A DNA stretch of 64,000 bases from Paludifilum halophilum (GTDB lineage: Bacteria > Bacillota > Bacilli > Thermoactinomycetales > DSM-45169): NCBI RefSeq assembly GCF_002245355.1, contig NZ_NOWF01000002.1, forward strand, positions 124,001-188,000, in the 5' to 3' direction. Below are positions 8,082 to 17,683 of the stretch, in pieces (the first letter of the stretch is position 1; every line of letters begins with the position of its first letter). The translations under genes were made by a program, and so were the position numbers. Under the pieces are notes generated by a model, which worked only from the letters and a program-made list of their open reading frames with translations, had not been told where the DNA came from and did not search any database.

Positions 8082-8555
8082 ATGATTTTTTATGAAACAG
8101 GCAGTATCCTGAATGCCAAAAGCGAAGCCATCGTCAACCCGATCAACTGTATGGGCGGGTTGGAAAACGGTCCCATGCTTCTACTGAAACAGGCTTATCC
8201 CGAAAACTTCATCGCCTTCCGGAGAGCATGTCGCCTGCGCAAAGTGAAACTGGGACGGATGTTAGTAATCCCCCTTTCTCCCCGGGAAGGCCGTGGATCC
8301 GATCCTCGATATATCATCAATTTTCCGGTAAAAAAACATTGGCGCCACCACCCGAAGATGAATCATATTCGAGAAGGGCTGAAAGACTTGGCCCGAACCT
8401 GTGCTCAGTTCCGGCTCCATTCCGTCGCGATTCCGGCACTGGGGTGCGAACCCGGAGGACCAGAATGGAAAGAGGTGCAGGAAGGGATCATGGACACTTT
8501 CAGAAATGCCAATCCCATCCGAATCCACCTGTTCCCGCCGCCGGACGTCCAATGA
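8082..8555 (+). CDS. DarG-like macro-domain protein (ADP-ribose-binding)
   Basis: A single 157-residue macro domain. It begins IFYETGSILNAKSEAIVNPIN (family: TGNLL.a..eaiVNtvN), continues with QAYPENFIAFRRAC, then YIINFPVKKHWR (the DarG FPTKxHWR block) and IPALGCEPGGPEW (ALGCGxGGLdW). These are hallmarks of DarG, the antitoxin that removes ADP-ribose from DNA after DarT attack. The first glycine loop reads INCMGGLENGPML where DarG has the VGVMGKGIAL type, so substrate handling may differ. No darT gene lies on either side. Start: ATG 7 bases after GGAGGA. It may be a housekeeping ADP-ribosyl hydrolase or a solo immunity gene. Confidence 0.88.
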   Translation: MIFYETGSILNAKSEAIVNPINCMGGLENGPMLLLKQAYPENFIAFRRACRLRKVKLGRMLVIPLSPREGRGSDPRYIINFPVKKHWRHHPKMNHIREGLKDLARTCAQFRLHSVAIPALGCEPGGPEWKEVQEGIMDTFRNANPIRIHLFPPPDVQ

Positions 8556-8604
8556 AGAAATCATCGCCGTCCACGGGAAAAAGCATATCCTCGAACCCTT
8601 CTAT

Positions 8605-8651
8605 AAAAAGGCGATCATCGGTATTTCCCGCATCCGATGATCGCCTTTTTT
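8605..8651. terminator. Bidirectional rho-independent terminator
   Basis: AAAAAGGCGATCATCGG..CCGATGATCGCCTTTTTT, a long perfect stem between the convergent macro-domain and hemZ genes. Confidence 0.9.
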
Positions 8652-8694
8652 GCGCCTTGCCTTATTCCTTTGTGTACCCTTTCCAATCCTCTTT

Positions 8695-10194
8695 TTAAAA
8701 ACCGTAGGCTTCATCCAGAGCCGCAACTTTATCCTCAATGTGTCGGCGGTAGTTATCGATATAAGCCTGGGGCTCCTTCGGGTTGGGCAAGCGGCGGATC
8801 CGCCCCGTCCCCGGGGGAATAATCTTGCTGACAGCGCCGCAACCCAATCCGATAATCGTCTGCCGCTCCTCCATGATGATGATGTTATACAAGCTTTCTT
8901 CACCGGGAAAGGCGTATCCGACATTTTCTTGATTGCCCAAAATATTTTTCTGACGGTAGAGGTAATAGGGGGCATAACCCTGTTTCCGGGTCCACTCCCG
9001 GGCTGTCTGGACCATCTCTCCGATCTCATTCCGACCCGCTACCCTATATTTTTCCTTATTCCGGCTCATATGGGATCCCCGTTTAAAGGAAAGGGTATGA
9101 ACGGTTAAAGATTCCGGTTTCAGTTCCTCCATCATCTGCAGGGACTGGCGGAAAGTATCCACCCCTTCCCCCGGCAATCCGATAATCAGATCCATGTTAA
9201 TGTGATGAAGGCCCATCCGACGAGCGAGCTCGTATTTTTCCAGGGTTTCCTTCACTGTATGGTGACGCCCGATCAGCTTCAGTGTGCTCTCTTCGAAGCT
9301 TTGGGGGTTGATGCTGATCCGGTCCACCTTCCATCTTTTCAACAGATCCAACTTTTCTTCATCAAGAGTATCCGGACGGCCCGCTTCCACGGTCCATTCC
9401 CGAACTCCCCCATAGGACGGGATGGAATTCTTCATCTTCATGAAGAGAGCCTCCATCTGCTCGGCTGTAATCGAGGTAGGTGTTCCGCCTCCAAAGTAGA
9501 TGGTAGTCACCGGCAATTGGCGACGGTGGAGCCAATCCCCCACCGCTTCAATCTCCTGATGCAGTCCGCTGAGAAACTCCTTCACCGAACCGTTCCGCCC
9601 CTGGATAGCGTAAGCGGGGAAAGTACAGTAGGCACATTTCGTCGGACAAAAGGGAATACCGATGTATAGGCTGACCTCTTGATCCAACTCGTACAAATCC
9701 GGCAACACCGCAGTCTGGCGATGGACGATGTCTTTCATCAGTTCGATTTTGTAGGGCATGAGCCGGTAATCCCTCTCCAACACCGCCGATGCTTCCTCCT
9801 CCGACAACCCTTCCAACAACATTTTGTGCAAGAGCTTGGTCGGCCGTACGCCAGTCAAGATCCCCCAGGGTTGGCGAACCCCTGTCGCTTCCTGAAGCAA
9901 CTGAAGAAGGGCGTGGTGAACCACCTGTTTGACCTGTCTGCGATGCTCTTTTCCTGTAACTCTCTCCCCTCTTTCGCGGCGATGGAACGCATGCCAGGTT
10001 TGATCCCGGCCCGAATCACTCAAGGTGGCCTTCACCTCGATCGGTCCCTGATCATCCACAGCAAAATGGACAAAAGCCTCCGGTTCTGCTCCCCGTTGAT
10101 CCATCACTTTCACTTGAGGAAAAAAAAGTCCGGCAATCCGTTCGATATCCCGATAAAAGGCCGGGTCCACCCCGGACACTCCTAAATGTCTCAT
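8695..10194 (-). CDS. hemZ: HemZ, radical-SAM coproporphyrinogen dehydrogenase-like protein
   Basis: Radical-SAM enzyme of the oxygen-independent coproporphyrinogen III oxidase group, the HemZ branch of Firmicutes. After a ~165-residue N-terminal part comes YIGIPFCPTKCAYC, the Cx3Cx2C cluster site with the preceding YxGIPFC signature, then TIYFGGGTPTS and a typical HemN C-terminal part. With ATG 10194 the protein has 499 residues and MRHLGVSG.. aligns with HemZ N-termini; a GTG at 10248 (18 codons earlier) and a GTG at 10170 with AGGAG upstream remain possible. Conserved context: relA-dtd upstream and hisS-aspS downstream. The exact heme-pathway role of HemZ is less certain than that of HemN. 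Confidence 0.9.
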   Translation of the reverse strand: MRHLGVSGVDPAFYRDIERIAGLFFPQVKVMDQRGAEPEAFVHFAVDDQGPIEVKATLSDSGRDQTWHAFHRRERGERVTGKEHRRQVKQVVHHALLQLLQEATGVRQPWGILTGVRPTKLLHKMLLEGLSEEEASAVLERDYRLMPYKIELMKDIVHRQTAVLPDLYELDQEVSLYIGIPFCPTKCAYCTFPAYAIQGRNGSVKEFLSGLHQEIEAVGDWLHRRQLPVTTIYFGGGTPTSITAEQMEALFMKMKNSIPSYGGVREWTVEAGRPDTLDEEKLDLLKRWKVDRISINPQSFEESTLKLIGRHHTVKETLEKYELARRMGLHHINMDLIIGLPGEGVDTFRQSLQMMEELKPESLTVHTLSFKRGSHMSRNKEKYRVAGRNEIGEMVQTAREWTRKQGYAPYYLYRQKNILGNQENVGYAFPGEESLYNIIIMEERQTIIGLGCGAVSKIIPPGTGRIRRLPNPKEPQAYIDNYRRHIEDKVAALDEAYGF

Positions 10195-10256
10195 CTGATT
10201 GCGGCAAACACCGCACGTTCCCCCTTTGATGTTCCGTGTGAATTTCACTCCACAGT

Positions 10257-10439
10257 TTATCGGACTCCCCCGGGGAAATCAACGGAGGAACGAGGACCCG
10301 GAATACGCTGTTCCGGCGGGGAATGATCCGGTTTTTTCCCCACCGGTCCCTCTTCCACTTCCCGGCTGTCCCGGGGATCGACTGAACCATAAAGGACTGT
10401 CTGTATAGCCCATTCCCGTTGTTTTTTGGCCCGTTGCAT
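10257..10439 (-). CDS. 60-residue hypothetical protein upstream of hemZ
   Basis: ATG lies 8 bases after AAGGAGG, an excellent ribosome site. The peptide is charged, with a basic start (MQRAKKQREWAIQ), a VLYGSVDPRDS stretch and a proline-rich tail. No domain is recognised. Its stop precedes the GTG alternative start of hemZ by 8 bases, so the two may be co-translated. Function unknown; the short length makes an upstream regulatory peptide another possibility. Confidence 0.55.
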   Translation of the reverse strand: MQRAKKQREWAIQTVLYGSVDPRDSREVEEGPVGKKPDHSPPEQRIPGPRSSVDFPGGVR

Positions 10440-10513
10440 CCTCTCACCCTCCTTCGCCGGCAACTTTATTCTTCCCGCCTGTTCCCGTCCGGCATACCCG
10501 ATCCCTTTACATT

Positions 10514-10543
10514 AAAAAGAGACCCCTCCCGGAGGGGTCTCTC
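10514..10543 (-). terminator. Rho-independent terminator
   Basis: GAGACCCCTCC-CGG..AGGGGTCTC stem followed on the minus strand by TTTTTAATG. It lies just past the alanine-rich gene. Confidence 0.85.
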
Positions 10544-10561
10544 AATGGGATCACTCACTTG

Positions 10562-11128
10562 TTACCAATGGTGGCGACGACGGCGTCTCTTCTTTTTACA
10601 AAAACACTTTTTCTTGCATTTACAAAACTTCTTTTTACATCTTTTGATACAACGTTTCTTTCTGCGACCATGCCTTTTCTTCGGACATTTCCGGACTTTT
10701 TTAACGACTTTCTTTTTAACCACTTTCTTTTTGACGACCACTTTGGCAACCGCTACAGCGGCGGCAGCGGCGGAAGAAGCAGCAGCGGCAGCAGCGGCGG
10801 CGGCACCGTTTCCGGAAGCAGCAGCGGCAGAAGCGGCAGAAGCGGACCTCCTGGCCGAAGCGGCAGCAGCGGCAGCGGCGGCCTGTTTACCGGCGGCGGC
10901 AGCGGCGGCGGCAGCAGAAGCTGAACGGGCGGCGGCAGCGGCGGCGGCGGCAGCGGAACCTCCTCCCGAAGCAGAAGCGGCAGCGGCGGCAGCGGCGGCA
11001 GACCTACCGGCAGAAGCGGCAGCGGCGGCAGCGGCAGCCGAATCACCGGAAGAGGCAGCGGCAGCGGCGGCGGAAGCCGAACGGCTGGCGGCGGCTGCAG
11101 CAGCAGCGGCACTTGATCTTTTAGACAA
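10562..11128 (-). CDS. Alanine-rich protein with Lys/Arg/Cys-rich basic tail
   Basis: TTG start 7 bases after GGGGAGG, giving 188 residues. Residues ~5-125 are about eight irregular units of 7-9 alanines separated by S/R/G clusters (period near 14). A VVVKKKVVKKKVVKKV segment follows, then a ~45-residue tail almost entirely Lys/Arg with seven Cys, ending RRRRRHHW. The tail looks protamine- or coat-protein-like and could bind nucleic acid or be cross-linked through its cysteines. No signal peptide is seen. A CATAAGCTA element, the SigE/SigK -10 form, lies upstream, and a terminator follows, so this appears a genuine single-gene unit. No known family is recognised; a spore coat or spore-core packing role is inference. 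Confidence 0.75.
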   Translation of the reverse strand: MSKRSSAAAAAAAASRSASAAAAAASSGDSAAAAAAAASAGRSAAAAAAAASASGGGSAAAAAAAAARSASAAAAAAAAGKQAAAAAAAASARRSASAASAAAASGNGAAAAAAAAASSAAAAAVAVAKVVVKKKVVKKKVVKKVRKCPKKRHGRRKKRCIKRCKKKFCKCKKKCFCKKKRRRRRHHW

Positions 11129-11195
11129 TGCTTTTCCTCCCCTCATAGAATCTACTTCATCCTATGAGGAAAGGGGGATTGGCGATTGAGGCAAG

Positions 11196-11204
11196 TAGCT
11201 TATG
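11196..11204 (-). promoter_or_regulatory. Possible SigE/SigK -10 element
   Basis: CATAAGCTA on the minus strand fits CATAnnnTA of mother-cell sporulation promoters, about 68 bases before the alanine-rich gene. The matching -35 is poor, so this is tentative. Confidence 0.35.
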
Positions 11205-11553
11205 AGACGCAACCATTTTACTTTTAGAAAAGAAAGGCACTATAAACCCTTGATAGAAACATAGTATTACCTTCATCCGTGTGTTGAGTTATTCAAGTTT
11301 CCGGACAGACCGCAAAAACCGGTGTAGATCTTCGTACACAGGAAAGCACAAGCTCGTCCGGATCGCCTCCCCGGTACTCACTATACGTTTTTGACAAGAG
11401 AACGGAGACAGCCAAACCGCGCCGGACATCCGGCTATGGATGGACCAGGCCAGCCCTAAACGATTCGTATTAAGAAAAAACACACCGGACGCCCTATAGG
11501 ATCATCGCTGACATTTCGATATGATTTGTATAGTCATTGGAAGGAGGATTATT
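11205..11553. other. Intergenic region, nothing recognised
   Basis: A 64-codon minus-strand frame (11289-11483) has no ribosome site or recognisable similarity. No strong promoter for the downstream surface protein was found; TATAGT near 11530 is a possible -10 only. Confidence 0.5.
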
Positions 11554-12711
11554 GTGAAACGTCATTTTTTGATTGCATTCATGCTGGTTTTTGGACTGAT
11601 GATGGTGAGTCCGGGTCTGGCTTCAGCCGACAGCACCGCTTCCGGGGACCTCAAATTTAAGCAACTGATTTACCACTATAACCCGGCTAAGGAGAACCAC
11701 AGCCTCAAGGTAAAACTGGACGCGAAAGCCGATGATGTGGAAGGAAACTTCAAGCTGGTTCATGGCGGAGAAACAGTGGGCTCCGTAGACGGGAACAACG
11801 AAGTCACCTTTGATGAGCTTCCCTTTGAACTGGGCAAAAAAGAAAGCCTGGTCGTGATCTTCGACGGAAAGTTGAAGGGTCAGGACGTTCACCTGCAAAT
11901 CTGCCTTGATTTAGTGGCTAAGGTATCCAACTCCGGAAACATTCTGGCCAATGGGAAAGCCCAAATCGGTCAATGCTCCGACGAAGGAAACGATGACGAC
12001 AACGGTAACAACAATGACGGCGATGACAACAATGGTGACAACAACGACGGCGACAACAATGACGGCGATGGCAACAACGGGGATAACAACGACGGAGACA
12101 ACAATGATGGCGATAACAACAACGGGGATAACAACGACGGTAACGACGGGCAAACTCCGGAACAATGCAAGGAATTCGACCCTGCAAAAGTATCTCCGGA
12201 AGACATCCATGAAGTCAATGTAGAACAACAAGAAGATGGCGATCAGATCAAAGTGACTGCACAGTTGAAAGATGCCAAAAAAGCGGAAGGAAAATGGGAA
12301 CTGATGGCCGGTCTCGCCACTGCCGAAAATCCTGCGGTTCATAAAACGCAAAACGGTGGAACTTCCGCCACCTTCACCCTCGATAAGAGCGAGTTTACCA
12401 AAGAAGGGCAATATGGCATCGCCGTTCTTTTCTCCGGCACCATCGATGAAGAGGATTGTCAATGGGGCGTTGGTGTCAATCTGTTCAATCTGAAACCCGG
12501 AGACAACAACAACGATGACGAAATCACTACTCCGGAAAAGCAACCTGAACAGCCCAAGTCTCCGGAAGATGTGAAAGAAATCGTAGATGATGTAAAAGGC
12601 GGCAAAATGCCGGACACCTCAAGCCATGCGGTTAACAGCATGCTGTTGGGAACCCTGCTCCTGACTGCCGGTGCCGGAATCCTGTTCTTCCGCAGAAAGC
12701 AACTGAACTAA
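11554..12711 (+). CDS. Sortase-anchored surface protein with Asn/Asp/Gly linker
   Basis: GTG start 6 bases after AAGGAGG. Residues 1-~27 are a signal peptide (MKRHFLIAFMLVFGLMMVS..ASA). Two ~100-residue domains of mixed polar composition follow (about 30-135 and 210-315), separated by a ~55-residue linker of repeated DGDNNN-type units rich in Asn, Asp and Gly. The C-terminus is a cell-wall sorting signal: MPDTS, a hydrophobic stretch (MLLGTLLLTAGAGILFF) and a basic RRK tail. MPDTS departs from LPXTG at the first residue but keeps P-x-T. The protein is probably sortase-linked to peptidoglycan; the Asp/Asn linker could bind calcium. Function of the domains is unknown. Confidence 0.8.
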   Translation: MKRHFLIAFMLVFGLMMVSPGLASADSTASGDLKFKQLIYHYNPAKENHSLKVKLDAKADDVEGNFKLVHGGETVGSVDGNNEVTFDELPFELGKKESLVVIFDGKLKGQDVHLQICLDLVAKVSNSGNILANGKAQIGQCSDEGNDDDNGNNNDGDDNNGDNNDGDNNDGDGNNGDNNDGDNNDGDNNNGDNNDGNDGQTPEQCKEFDPAKVSPEDIHEVNVEQQEDGDQIKVTAQLKDAKKAEGKWELMAGLATAENPAVHKTQNGGTSATFTLDKSEFTKEGQYGIAVLFSGTIDEEDCQWGVGVNLFNLKPGDNNNDDEITTPEKQPEQPKSPEDVKEIVDDVKGGKMPDTSSHAVNSMLLGTLLLTAGAGILFFRRKQLN

Positions 12712-12730
12712 GCCGCGATCGATACCTATA

Positions 12731-12765
12731 AAAAACCCCCCGAGCATAAAACTCGGGGGGTTTTT
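12731..12765. terminator. Bidirectional rho-independent terminator
   Basis: AAAAACCCCCCGAG..CTCGGGGGGTTTTT, between the convergent surface-protein and tkt genes. Confidence 0.9.
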
Positions 12766-12800
12766 GAGGGCGAAAATTCCGCCGGGGCTTAGCTCTCGAC

Positions 12801-14819
12801 TTACCGATTGAACACCTGTTTGACGTGTTGAATAACGTTATCGGTGTTGAAGCCGTATTTCTCCATCACCAGGCCGCCGGGGGCGGAGGCTCCAAAGGTG
12901 TCGATGCCAATCACTGTCCCCTGTTCACCCACATATTTTTCCCAACCGGAAGGATGGGCCGCTTCGATGGCAACACGGGCTTTGACTCCCGAGGGGAGAA
13001 CCGATTCCCGGTAGTCCTCCGGCTGTTCGTCAAACTGTTCGCGACAGGGCATGCTGACGACTCGAACCCGGATGCCCTCTTCCTTCAGTTTTTGCTGACT
13101 TTCAACAGCCAAGCTGACTTCAGAACCAGTGGCGATCAGGATGACGTCAGGCTGGCCTCCTTCAGCGTCCGAAAGGACATAGGCCCCCCGGGCGGCACCT
13201 TCTTCGGCTTTTTCCGCCGTACCTTCCAAGATCGGCAATCCTTGCCGGGAAAGAACGAAGGCGACGGGCTCTTCCTTGCGAGTCAGAGCATAACGGTAAG
13301 CACCTACCGTCTCGTTGGCGTCGCCGGGGCGGAACACCTTCAGGTGGGGAATCAGGCGCAATGCCGGCAGTTGTTCCACCGGCTCATGAGTCGGACCGTC
13401 TTCACCGACAGCGATGCTGTCGTGGGTGAAAACGTAGATGACCGGCAGTTTGGAAAGAGCGGCCAACCGGATCGAAGGGCGCAAATAGTCGGAGAACACG
13501 AGGAAGGTAGCTCCGAAGGCCCGCAAGCCGCCGTGAAGCATCATTCCGTTCAGGGCTGCCCCCATGGCATGTTCCCGCACCCCGAACCAGACATTGCGGC
13601 CGGTGTAATCCTCGGCGTGAAACACCTCTTCCTCTTTCAAAGTGGTCTTATTGGAGGAAGCCAAATCCGCAGACCCGCCGAATAGAGTGGGCACGGTTGA
13701 AGCCAAGGCGTTCAAAGCCTCACCGGAGGCGGCCCGAGTGGCCATCGCTTTATCGCCCGTTTGATAGACCGGAAGCTCAGCGTCCCAGTCCTCCGGCAGC
13801 TCACCCTGAATCGCCCGTTCCAACTGACGCCCCTGTTCGGGAAACTCTTTTTTATACTGCTCAAAGAGTTCGTTCCACTCTTTTTCCGAGCGAACGCCTT
13901 GTTCTTTCAAGGCGGCAAAGTGTTCCCGCACTTCCGGCGGTACATAGAAGGGCTCCTCCCAGTTCCAGCCGTAGGCTTTGCGAACTTCCGCCGCCTCTTC
14001 CGGTCCCATCGGCGCCCCGTGGATCTTATGAGTTCCCGCCAGATTCGGGCTGCCGTATCCGATCGTGGTTTTCACCTCGATCAGAGTCGGCCGTCCGGAC
14101 TCGGCCTGTGCCTCTCGAACCGCCGCTTCGATGGCTTCCAGATTGTTTTCCTCTTCAACCCGGATCACCTGCCAACCATAGGCCTCAAACCGCTTCTGCA
14201 CATCTTCCGTGAAAGCGGCGGCGGTTTGGCCGTCCAGGGAGATATTGTTCGAGTCATAAAGAGCGATCAGTTTGCCCAACTGCAAATGACCCGCCAGAGA
14301 AGCCGCTTCCGCCGAAACGCCTTCCATCAGATCTCCGTCACTGCAGATCGTGTAGGTATAGTGATCGACGACCGGATAACCCTCCCGGTTGTAAACGGCG
14401 GCCAAATGACGTTCCGCCATCGCCATCCCGACGGCGTTGGAAATCCCTTGTCCCAGGGGGCCCGTCGTCGCCTCCACACCGGGAGTTCCGTGATTGGCCT
14501 CCGGATGCCCCGGTGTCTTACTGCCCCACTGCCGGAAGTTTTTCAACTCTTCCATAGGCAAGTCGTATCCGCTCAAGTGAAGCAGGCTGTACAACAACAT
14601 AGATCCGTGGCCGGCCGACAATACAAACCGGTCCCGATTGAACCAATCCGGATTATCCGGGTTATGACGCATCAAACGGGACCACAGCACATAAGCCATG
14701 GGAGCTGTTCCCATCGGCATACCCGGGTGGCCGGATTTGGCATTTTCAACAGCGTCAATCGTCAGCATACGAATGGTATTGACAGCCAATTGTTCGACGG
14801 GCTGGTTGGTTTCAGACAT
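12801..14819 (-). CDS. tkt: Transketolase
   Basis: Thiamine-diphosphate enzyme of the non-oxidative pentose phosphate pathway, moving two-carbon units between sugar phosphates. The 672-residue length is standard. Seen in order: SGHPGMPMG near residue 30, [30 protein letters not shown], the TPP-binding [15 protein letters not shown] segment, [14 protein letters not shown] and [18 protein letters not shown] in the pyrimidine-binding domain. A TTG one codon upstream is 7 bases from AGGAGG, the ATG 10 bases; either may start. A 110-base gap separates it from dtd upstream. With zwf elsewhere in the window it shows an active pentose phosphate route. Confidence 0.97.
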   Translation of the reverse strand: MSETNQPVEQLAVNTIRMLTIDAVENAKSGHPGMPMGTAPMAYVLWSRLMRHNPDNPDWFNRDRFVLSAGHGSMLLYSLLHLSGYDLPMEELKNFRQWGSKTPGHPEANHGTPGVEATTGPLGQGISNAVGMAMAERHLAAVYNREGYPVVDHYTYTICSDGDLMEGVSAEAASLAGHLQLGKLIALYDSNNISLDGQTAAAFTEDVQKRFEAYGWQVIRVEEENNLEAIEAAVREAQAESGRPTLIEVKTTIGYGSPNLAGTHKIHGAPMGPEEAAEVRKAYGWNWEEPFYVPPEVREHFAALKEQGVRSEKEWNELFEQYKKEFPEQGRQLERAIQGELPEDWDAELPVYQTGDKAMATRAASGEALNALASTVPTLFGGSADLASSNKTTLKEEEVFHAEDYTGRNVWFGVREHAMGAALNGMMLHGGLRAFGATFLVFSDYLRPSIRLAALSKLPVIYVFTHDSIAVGEDGPTHEPVEQLPALRLIPHLKVFRPGDANETVGAYRYALTRKEEPVAFVLSRQGLPILEGTAEKAEEGAARGAYVLSDAEGGQPDVILIATGSEVSLAVESQQKLKEEGIRVRVVSMPCREQFDEQPEDYRESVLPSGVKARVAIEAAHPSGWEKYVGEQGTVIGIDTFGASAPGGLVMEKYGFNTDNVIQHVKQVFNR

Positions 14820-14929
14820 CAATGGTCGTCCTCCTTATACTCGGAAATGGATTCTTCCTTCTTTTCAAATCCCAGGTTATGATTGCCCGGTTGAAACGTC
14901 TCACCCCGGAAGATACAACATCCAAATCC

Positions 14930-15370
14930 CTACCGACTCTCTAGTATCAGGGTTACCGGTCCGTCATTGGTGAGGGAAACATCCATCATCGCCCCGAACA
15001 CACCGGTTTCCACCGGAATTCCATAGCTGAGCAGTCTTTCATTGAACCTCGCGTATAATTCTTGCGCCTGGTCGGGCTTTGCCGCCGCCATGAAATTGGG
15101 ACGCCTCCCCTTGCGACAGTCCCCGTACAGAGTAAATTGGGAGACGGACAAAATCTCCCCGCCGACATCGAGGAGAGAACGGTTCATCCGGCCGTTTTCA
15201 TCTTCGAAAATGCGAAGGTGGACCGTTTTCTCCGCTAGATATTGAATATCTTCGTCATCGTCCCCATCGGTGAACCCGACGAGAAGAACCAGACCGTGCC
15301 GGATTTTTCCGGTGGTTTTTCCATCGACAGTGACACAGGCATCTTTTGCCCGCTGGATGACAAGACGCAC
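14930..15370 (-). CDS. dtd: D-aminoacyl-tRNA deacylase
   Basis: Removes D-amino acids (e.g. D-Tyr) wrongly attached to tRNA. The 146-residue protein matches the family length. Start: GTG after AAAGGGGG, giving the typical [17 protein letters not shown]-terminus. The SQFTLYGD motif and, near the C-terminus, the Gly-Pro motif (NDGPVT) of the active site are present. It follows relA by 16 bases and is almost certainly co-transcribed with it, as in most Firmicutes. Confidence 0.95.
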   Translation of the reverse strand: MRLVIQRAKDACVTVDGKTTGKIRHGLVLLVGFTDGDDDEDIQYLAEKTVHLRIFEDENGRMNRSLLDVGGEILSVSQFTLYGDCRKGRRPNFMAAAKPDQAQELYARFNERLLSYGIPVETGVFGAMMDVSLTNDGPVTLILESR

Positions 15371-15386
15371 AATCTTCCCCCTTTGA

Positions 15387-17543
15387 TTACTGCATAATCC
15401 GGCGGACGCTGTAAATGTCCCGAACGCTCTTGATTTTATCCACCACCGATTGCAGGTGGCTGACATTCCGGATAGAGATACTCATATGAATGGTAGCCAT
15501 CCCCCGCCGGTCCGCCTTGCCGCTGACAGCGGAGAGATTGACCCGTGTCTCGGACACCGCGTGCAGCACTTCGTTTAACAAGCCGTTGCGATCCAGTCCG
15601 GACACTTCGAGGTCCACGTTGTAGAAGTGGTCGGCGACTCCCTCCCACTCTACCGGAACCATCCGCCCCTCTTCGACGGTGGAGAGATTGGGACAATCCG
15701 CCCGATGAACCGATACCCCGCGACCCTGTGTCACAAAACCTCTGATCTCGTCTCCCGGAACCGGGTTACAACAGCGGGACAATCGCACCAGCAGATTGTC
15801 CACCCCCTTGACCCGGACCCCGTAGCCCGGCTTCTTACGCCGTTTCGGCATCGCCTTGACATCAGGCAGAACGAGGGGTTTCTCTTCATCAGTGCGCATC
15901 CCTTCCGTCAACCGGTTGACCACCTGGGAGGCGGAGATGCCACCATAGCCGACGGCAGCGAACATGTCTGTCTCATCGGGGAAATTAAATTTGTTGGCCA
16001 CTTCCTTCACCCGGTCACCGTTCAAGATGTTTCCCGGATCGAAATCCTGTTTTTTCAGAGCGGACTCGATCATCTCCTGTCCCTTGGACACGCTTTCCTC
16101 TCGGCGCTCCTTTTTAAACCAGTTGCGGATCTTGTTGCGGGCCTGGGAGGATTTGACCAGATTCAGCCAGTCCCGGCTGGGACCATAACTGTGTTTCGAG
16201 GTGAGGATTTCTACGATGTCTCCGGTCTTCAATTGGTGGTCCAAAGGAACGATTTTGTTATTCACCTTGGCACCGATGCACCGGTTTCCCACTTCCGTGT
16301 GGATGCGGTAGGCAAAATCCAGAGGCACGGAGCCGGAAGGCAGTTCCAACACGTCTCCTTTCGGGGTAAAAACAAAGACCGCGTCGGAAAACCAATCCAT
16401 CTTCAGATTTTCCACAAACTCCTGAGCATCGTTGGTGTCCTGTTGCAACTCCAGTATTTCCCTGAAAAACTTCAATTTATCATTAAAGGAGGATCTTTCC
16501 GATTGGGAAGAGCCCTCCTTATACGCCCAATGGGCGGCGATTCCGTATTCAGCAATACGGTGCATCTCCGACGTGCGGATCTGCACTTCGATCGGTTCTC
16601 CTTTGGGGCCGATCACAGTCGTGTGCAAGGATTGATACATATTGGTTTTCGGCATCGCGATATAGTCTTTAAATCGACCCGGCATCGGTTTCCAGATCGT
16701 ATGAATAATCCCCAGTACGGCGTAACAGTCCCGGATCGAATGGACAATCACCCGTACCGCCAACAGATCGTAAATCTCGTTAAACTGCTTATGATCTTTG
16801 ACCATCTTGCGGTAGATACTGTAGATGTGCTTAGGACGGCCGGAGATTTCCGCTTTCAGATTCATCTGTTCCAACCGCTCCTGCAGGGTGGCGATCACTT
16901 CGTCCAGGTACTGTTCCCTTTCCGCCCGTTTCTTTTTCATCAGGTTGACGATCCGGTAGTACTGTTGGGGATTAAGATTGCGCAATGCGACATCCTCCAG
17001 CTCCCATTTGATCCTGGAGATGCCCAACCGGTGAGCCAAGGGGGCGAAAATTTCCAGGGTTTCCTGGGCGATGCGCCGCCGCTTCGACTCCGGCAGATAC
17101 TTCAGCGTACGCATATTATGAAGCCGGTCCGCCAACTTAATTAAAATGACCCGGATATCCTGGGCCATGGCGACAAACATCTTGCGATGGTTTTCCGCTT
17201 GGTGTTCGGCAGTCGATTTATATTTCATTCGTTTTTTCAGCTTCGTCAATCCGTCTACAATCTGGGCGACTGTATCACCAAAGGCCTTGGACACATCTTC
17301 CAGGGTGACACCGGTATCCTCCACCACATCATGAAGAATCGCGGCGGTCAACGTCGTGGCATCCATCTGCAGATCGGCCAGAATTCCGGCCACCGCCACC
17401 GGATGGAAGATATATTCCTCTCCCGATTTGCGGGTCTGCCCTTGATGGGCTTCTTCGGCGAAAAGATACGCCTCTTCCACCAAGTCGATCTCTTCTTTTT
17501 TCAGATATCGGCCTGCTTTTTCAAGCAATTCATCGATCGGCAT
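15387..17543 (-). CDS. relA: Bifunctional (p)ppGpp synthase/hydrolase RelA/SpoT
   Basis: Makes and degrades the stringent-response alarmone. The 718 residues show all domains: HD hydrolase ([19 protein letters not shown], then HDVVEDT at ~70, intact so hydrolase should be active), synthetase (DLLAVRVI, then [19 protein letters not shown]), TGS domain (~390-450, [15 protein letters not shown]), zinc-finger region ([30 protein letters not shown]) and C-terminal ACT domain (~645-718). First gene of relA-dtd. Confidence 0.97.
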   Translation of the reverse strand: MPIDELLEKAGRYLKKEEIDLVEEAYLFAEEAHQGQTRKSGEEYIFHPVAVAGILADLQMDATTLTAAILHDVVEDTGVTLEDVSKAFGDTVAQIVDGLTKLKKRMKYKSTAEHQAENHRKMFVAMAQDIRVILIKLADRLHNMRTLKYLPESKRRRIAQETLEIFAPLAHRLGISRIKWELEDVALRNLNPQQYYRIVNLMKKKRAEREQYLDEVIATLQERLEQMNLKAEISGRPKHIYSIYRKMVKDHKQFNEIYDLLAVRVIVHSIRDCYAVLGIIHTIWKPMPGRFKDYIAMPKTNMYQSLHTTVIGPKGEPIEVQIRTSEMHRIAEYGIAAHWAYKEGSSQSERSSFNDKLKFFREILELQQDTNDAQEFVENLKMDWFSDAVFVFTPKGDVLELPSGSVPLDFAYRIHTEVGNRCIGAKVNNKIVPLDHQLKTGDIVEILTSKHSYGPSRDWLNLVKSSQARNKIRNWFKKERREESVSKGQEMIESALKKQDFDPGNILNGDRVKEVANKFNFPDETDMFAAVGYGGISASQVVNRLTEGMRTDEEKPLVLPDVKAMPKRRKKPGYGVRVKGVDNLLVRLSRCCNPVPGDEIRGFVTQGRGVSVHRADCPNLSTVEEGRMVPVEWEGVADHFYNVDLEVSGLDRNGLLNEVLHAVSETRVNLSAVSGKADRRGMATIHMSISIRNVSHLQSVVDKIKSVRDIYSVRRIMQ

Positions 17544-17633
17544 ATCTCATTCACCTATACATTCAAGTTTAAAAATATTTTTTCCTTATATTATCTCGAA
17601 TCTTTCCTTGAAAGTAAAGGGGAAGGATAAAAA

Positions 17634-17662
17634 CGAAAAACCCGGCTGATGGATCCGGGTTT
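17634..17662 (-). terminator. Rho-independent terminator
   Basis: On the minus strand AACCCGG..CCGGGTTTTT, just after the stop of the small membrane protein gene and before relA. Confidence 0.8.
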
Positions 17663-17683
17663 CCCTGGTCGACAAAGCTGATT

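Noticed and set aside
8601..9029. Minus-strand frame overlapping the hemZ 3' end
   Set aside because: Runs through the shared terminator and hemZ in another phase; no ribosome site.
10419..11189. Plus-strand alanine-rich frame opposite the basic-tailed protein
   Set aside because: GC-rich alanine codons read as Ala/Pro/Gly on both strands. Only the minus frame has a ribosome site and a coherent Lys/Cys tail.
11289..11483. 64-codon minus-strand frame before the surface-protein gene
   Set aside because: No ribosome site, no similarity recognised and an isolated position.
11970..12543. Repetitive frames in other phases across the surface-protein linker
   Set aside because: Low-complexity translation of the DGDNN-coding repeat; no start context. 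The sortase-signal frame is clearly the real one.
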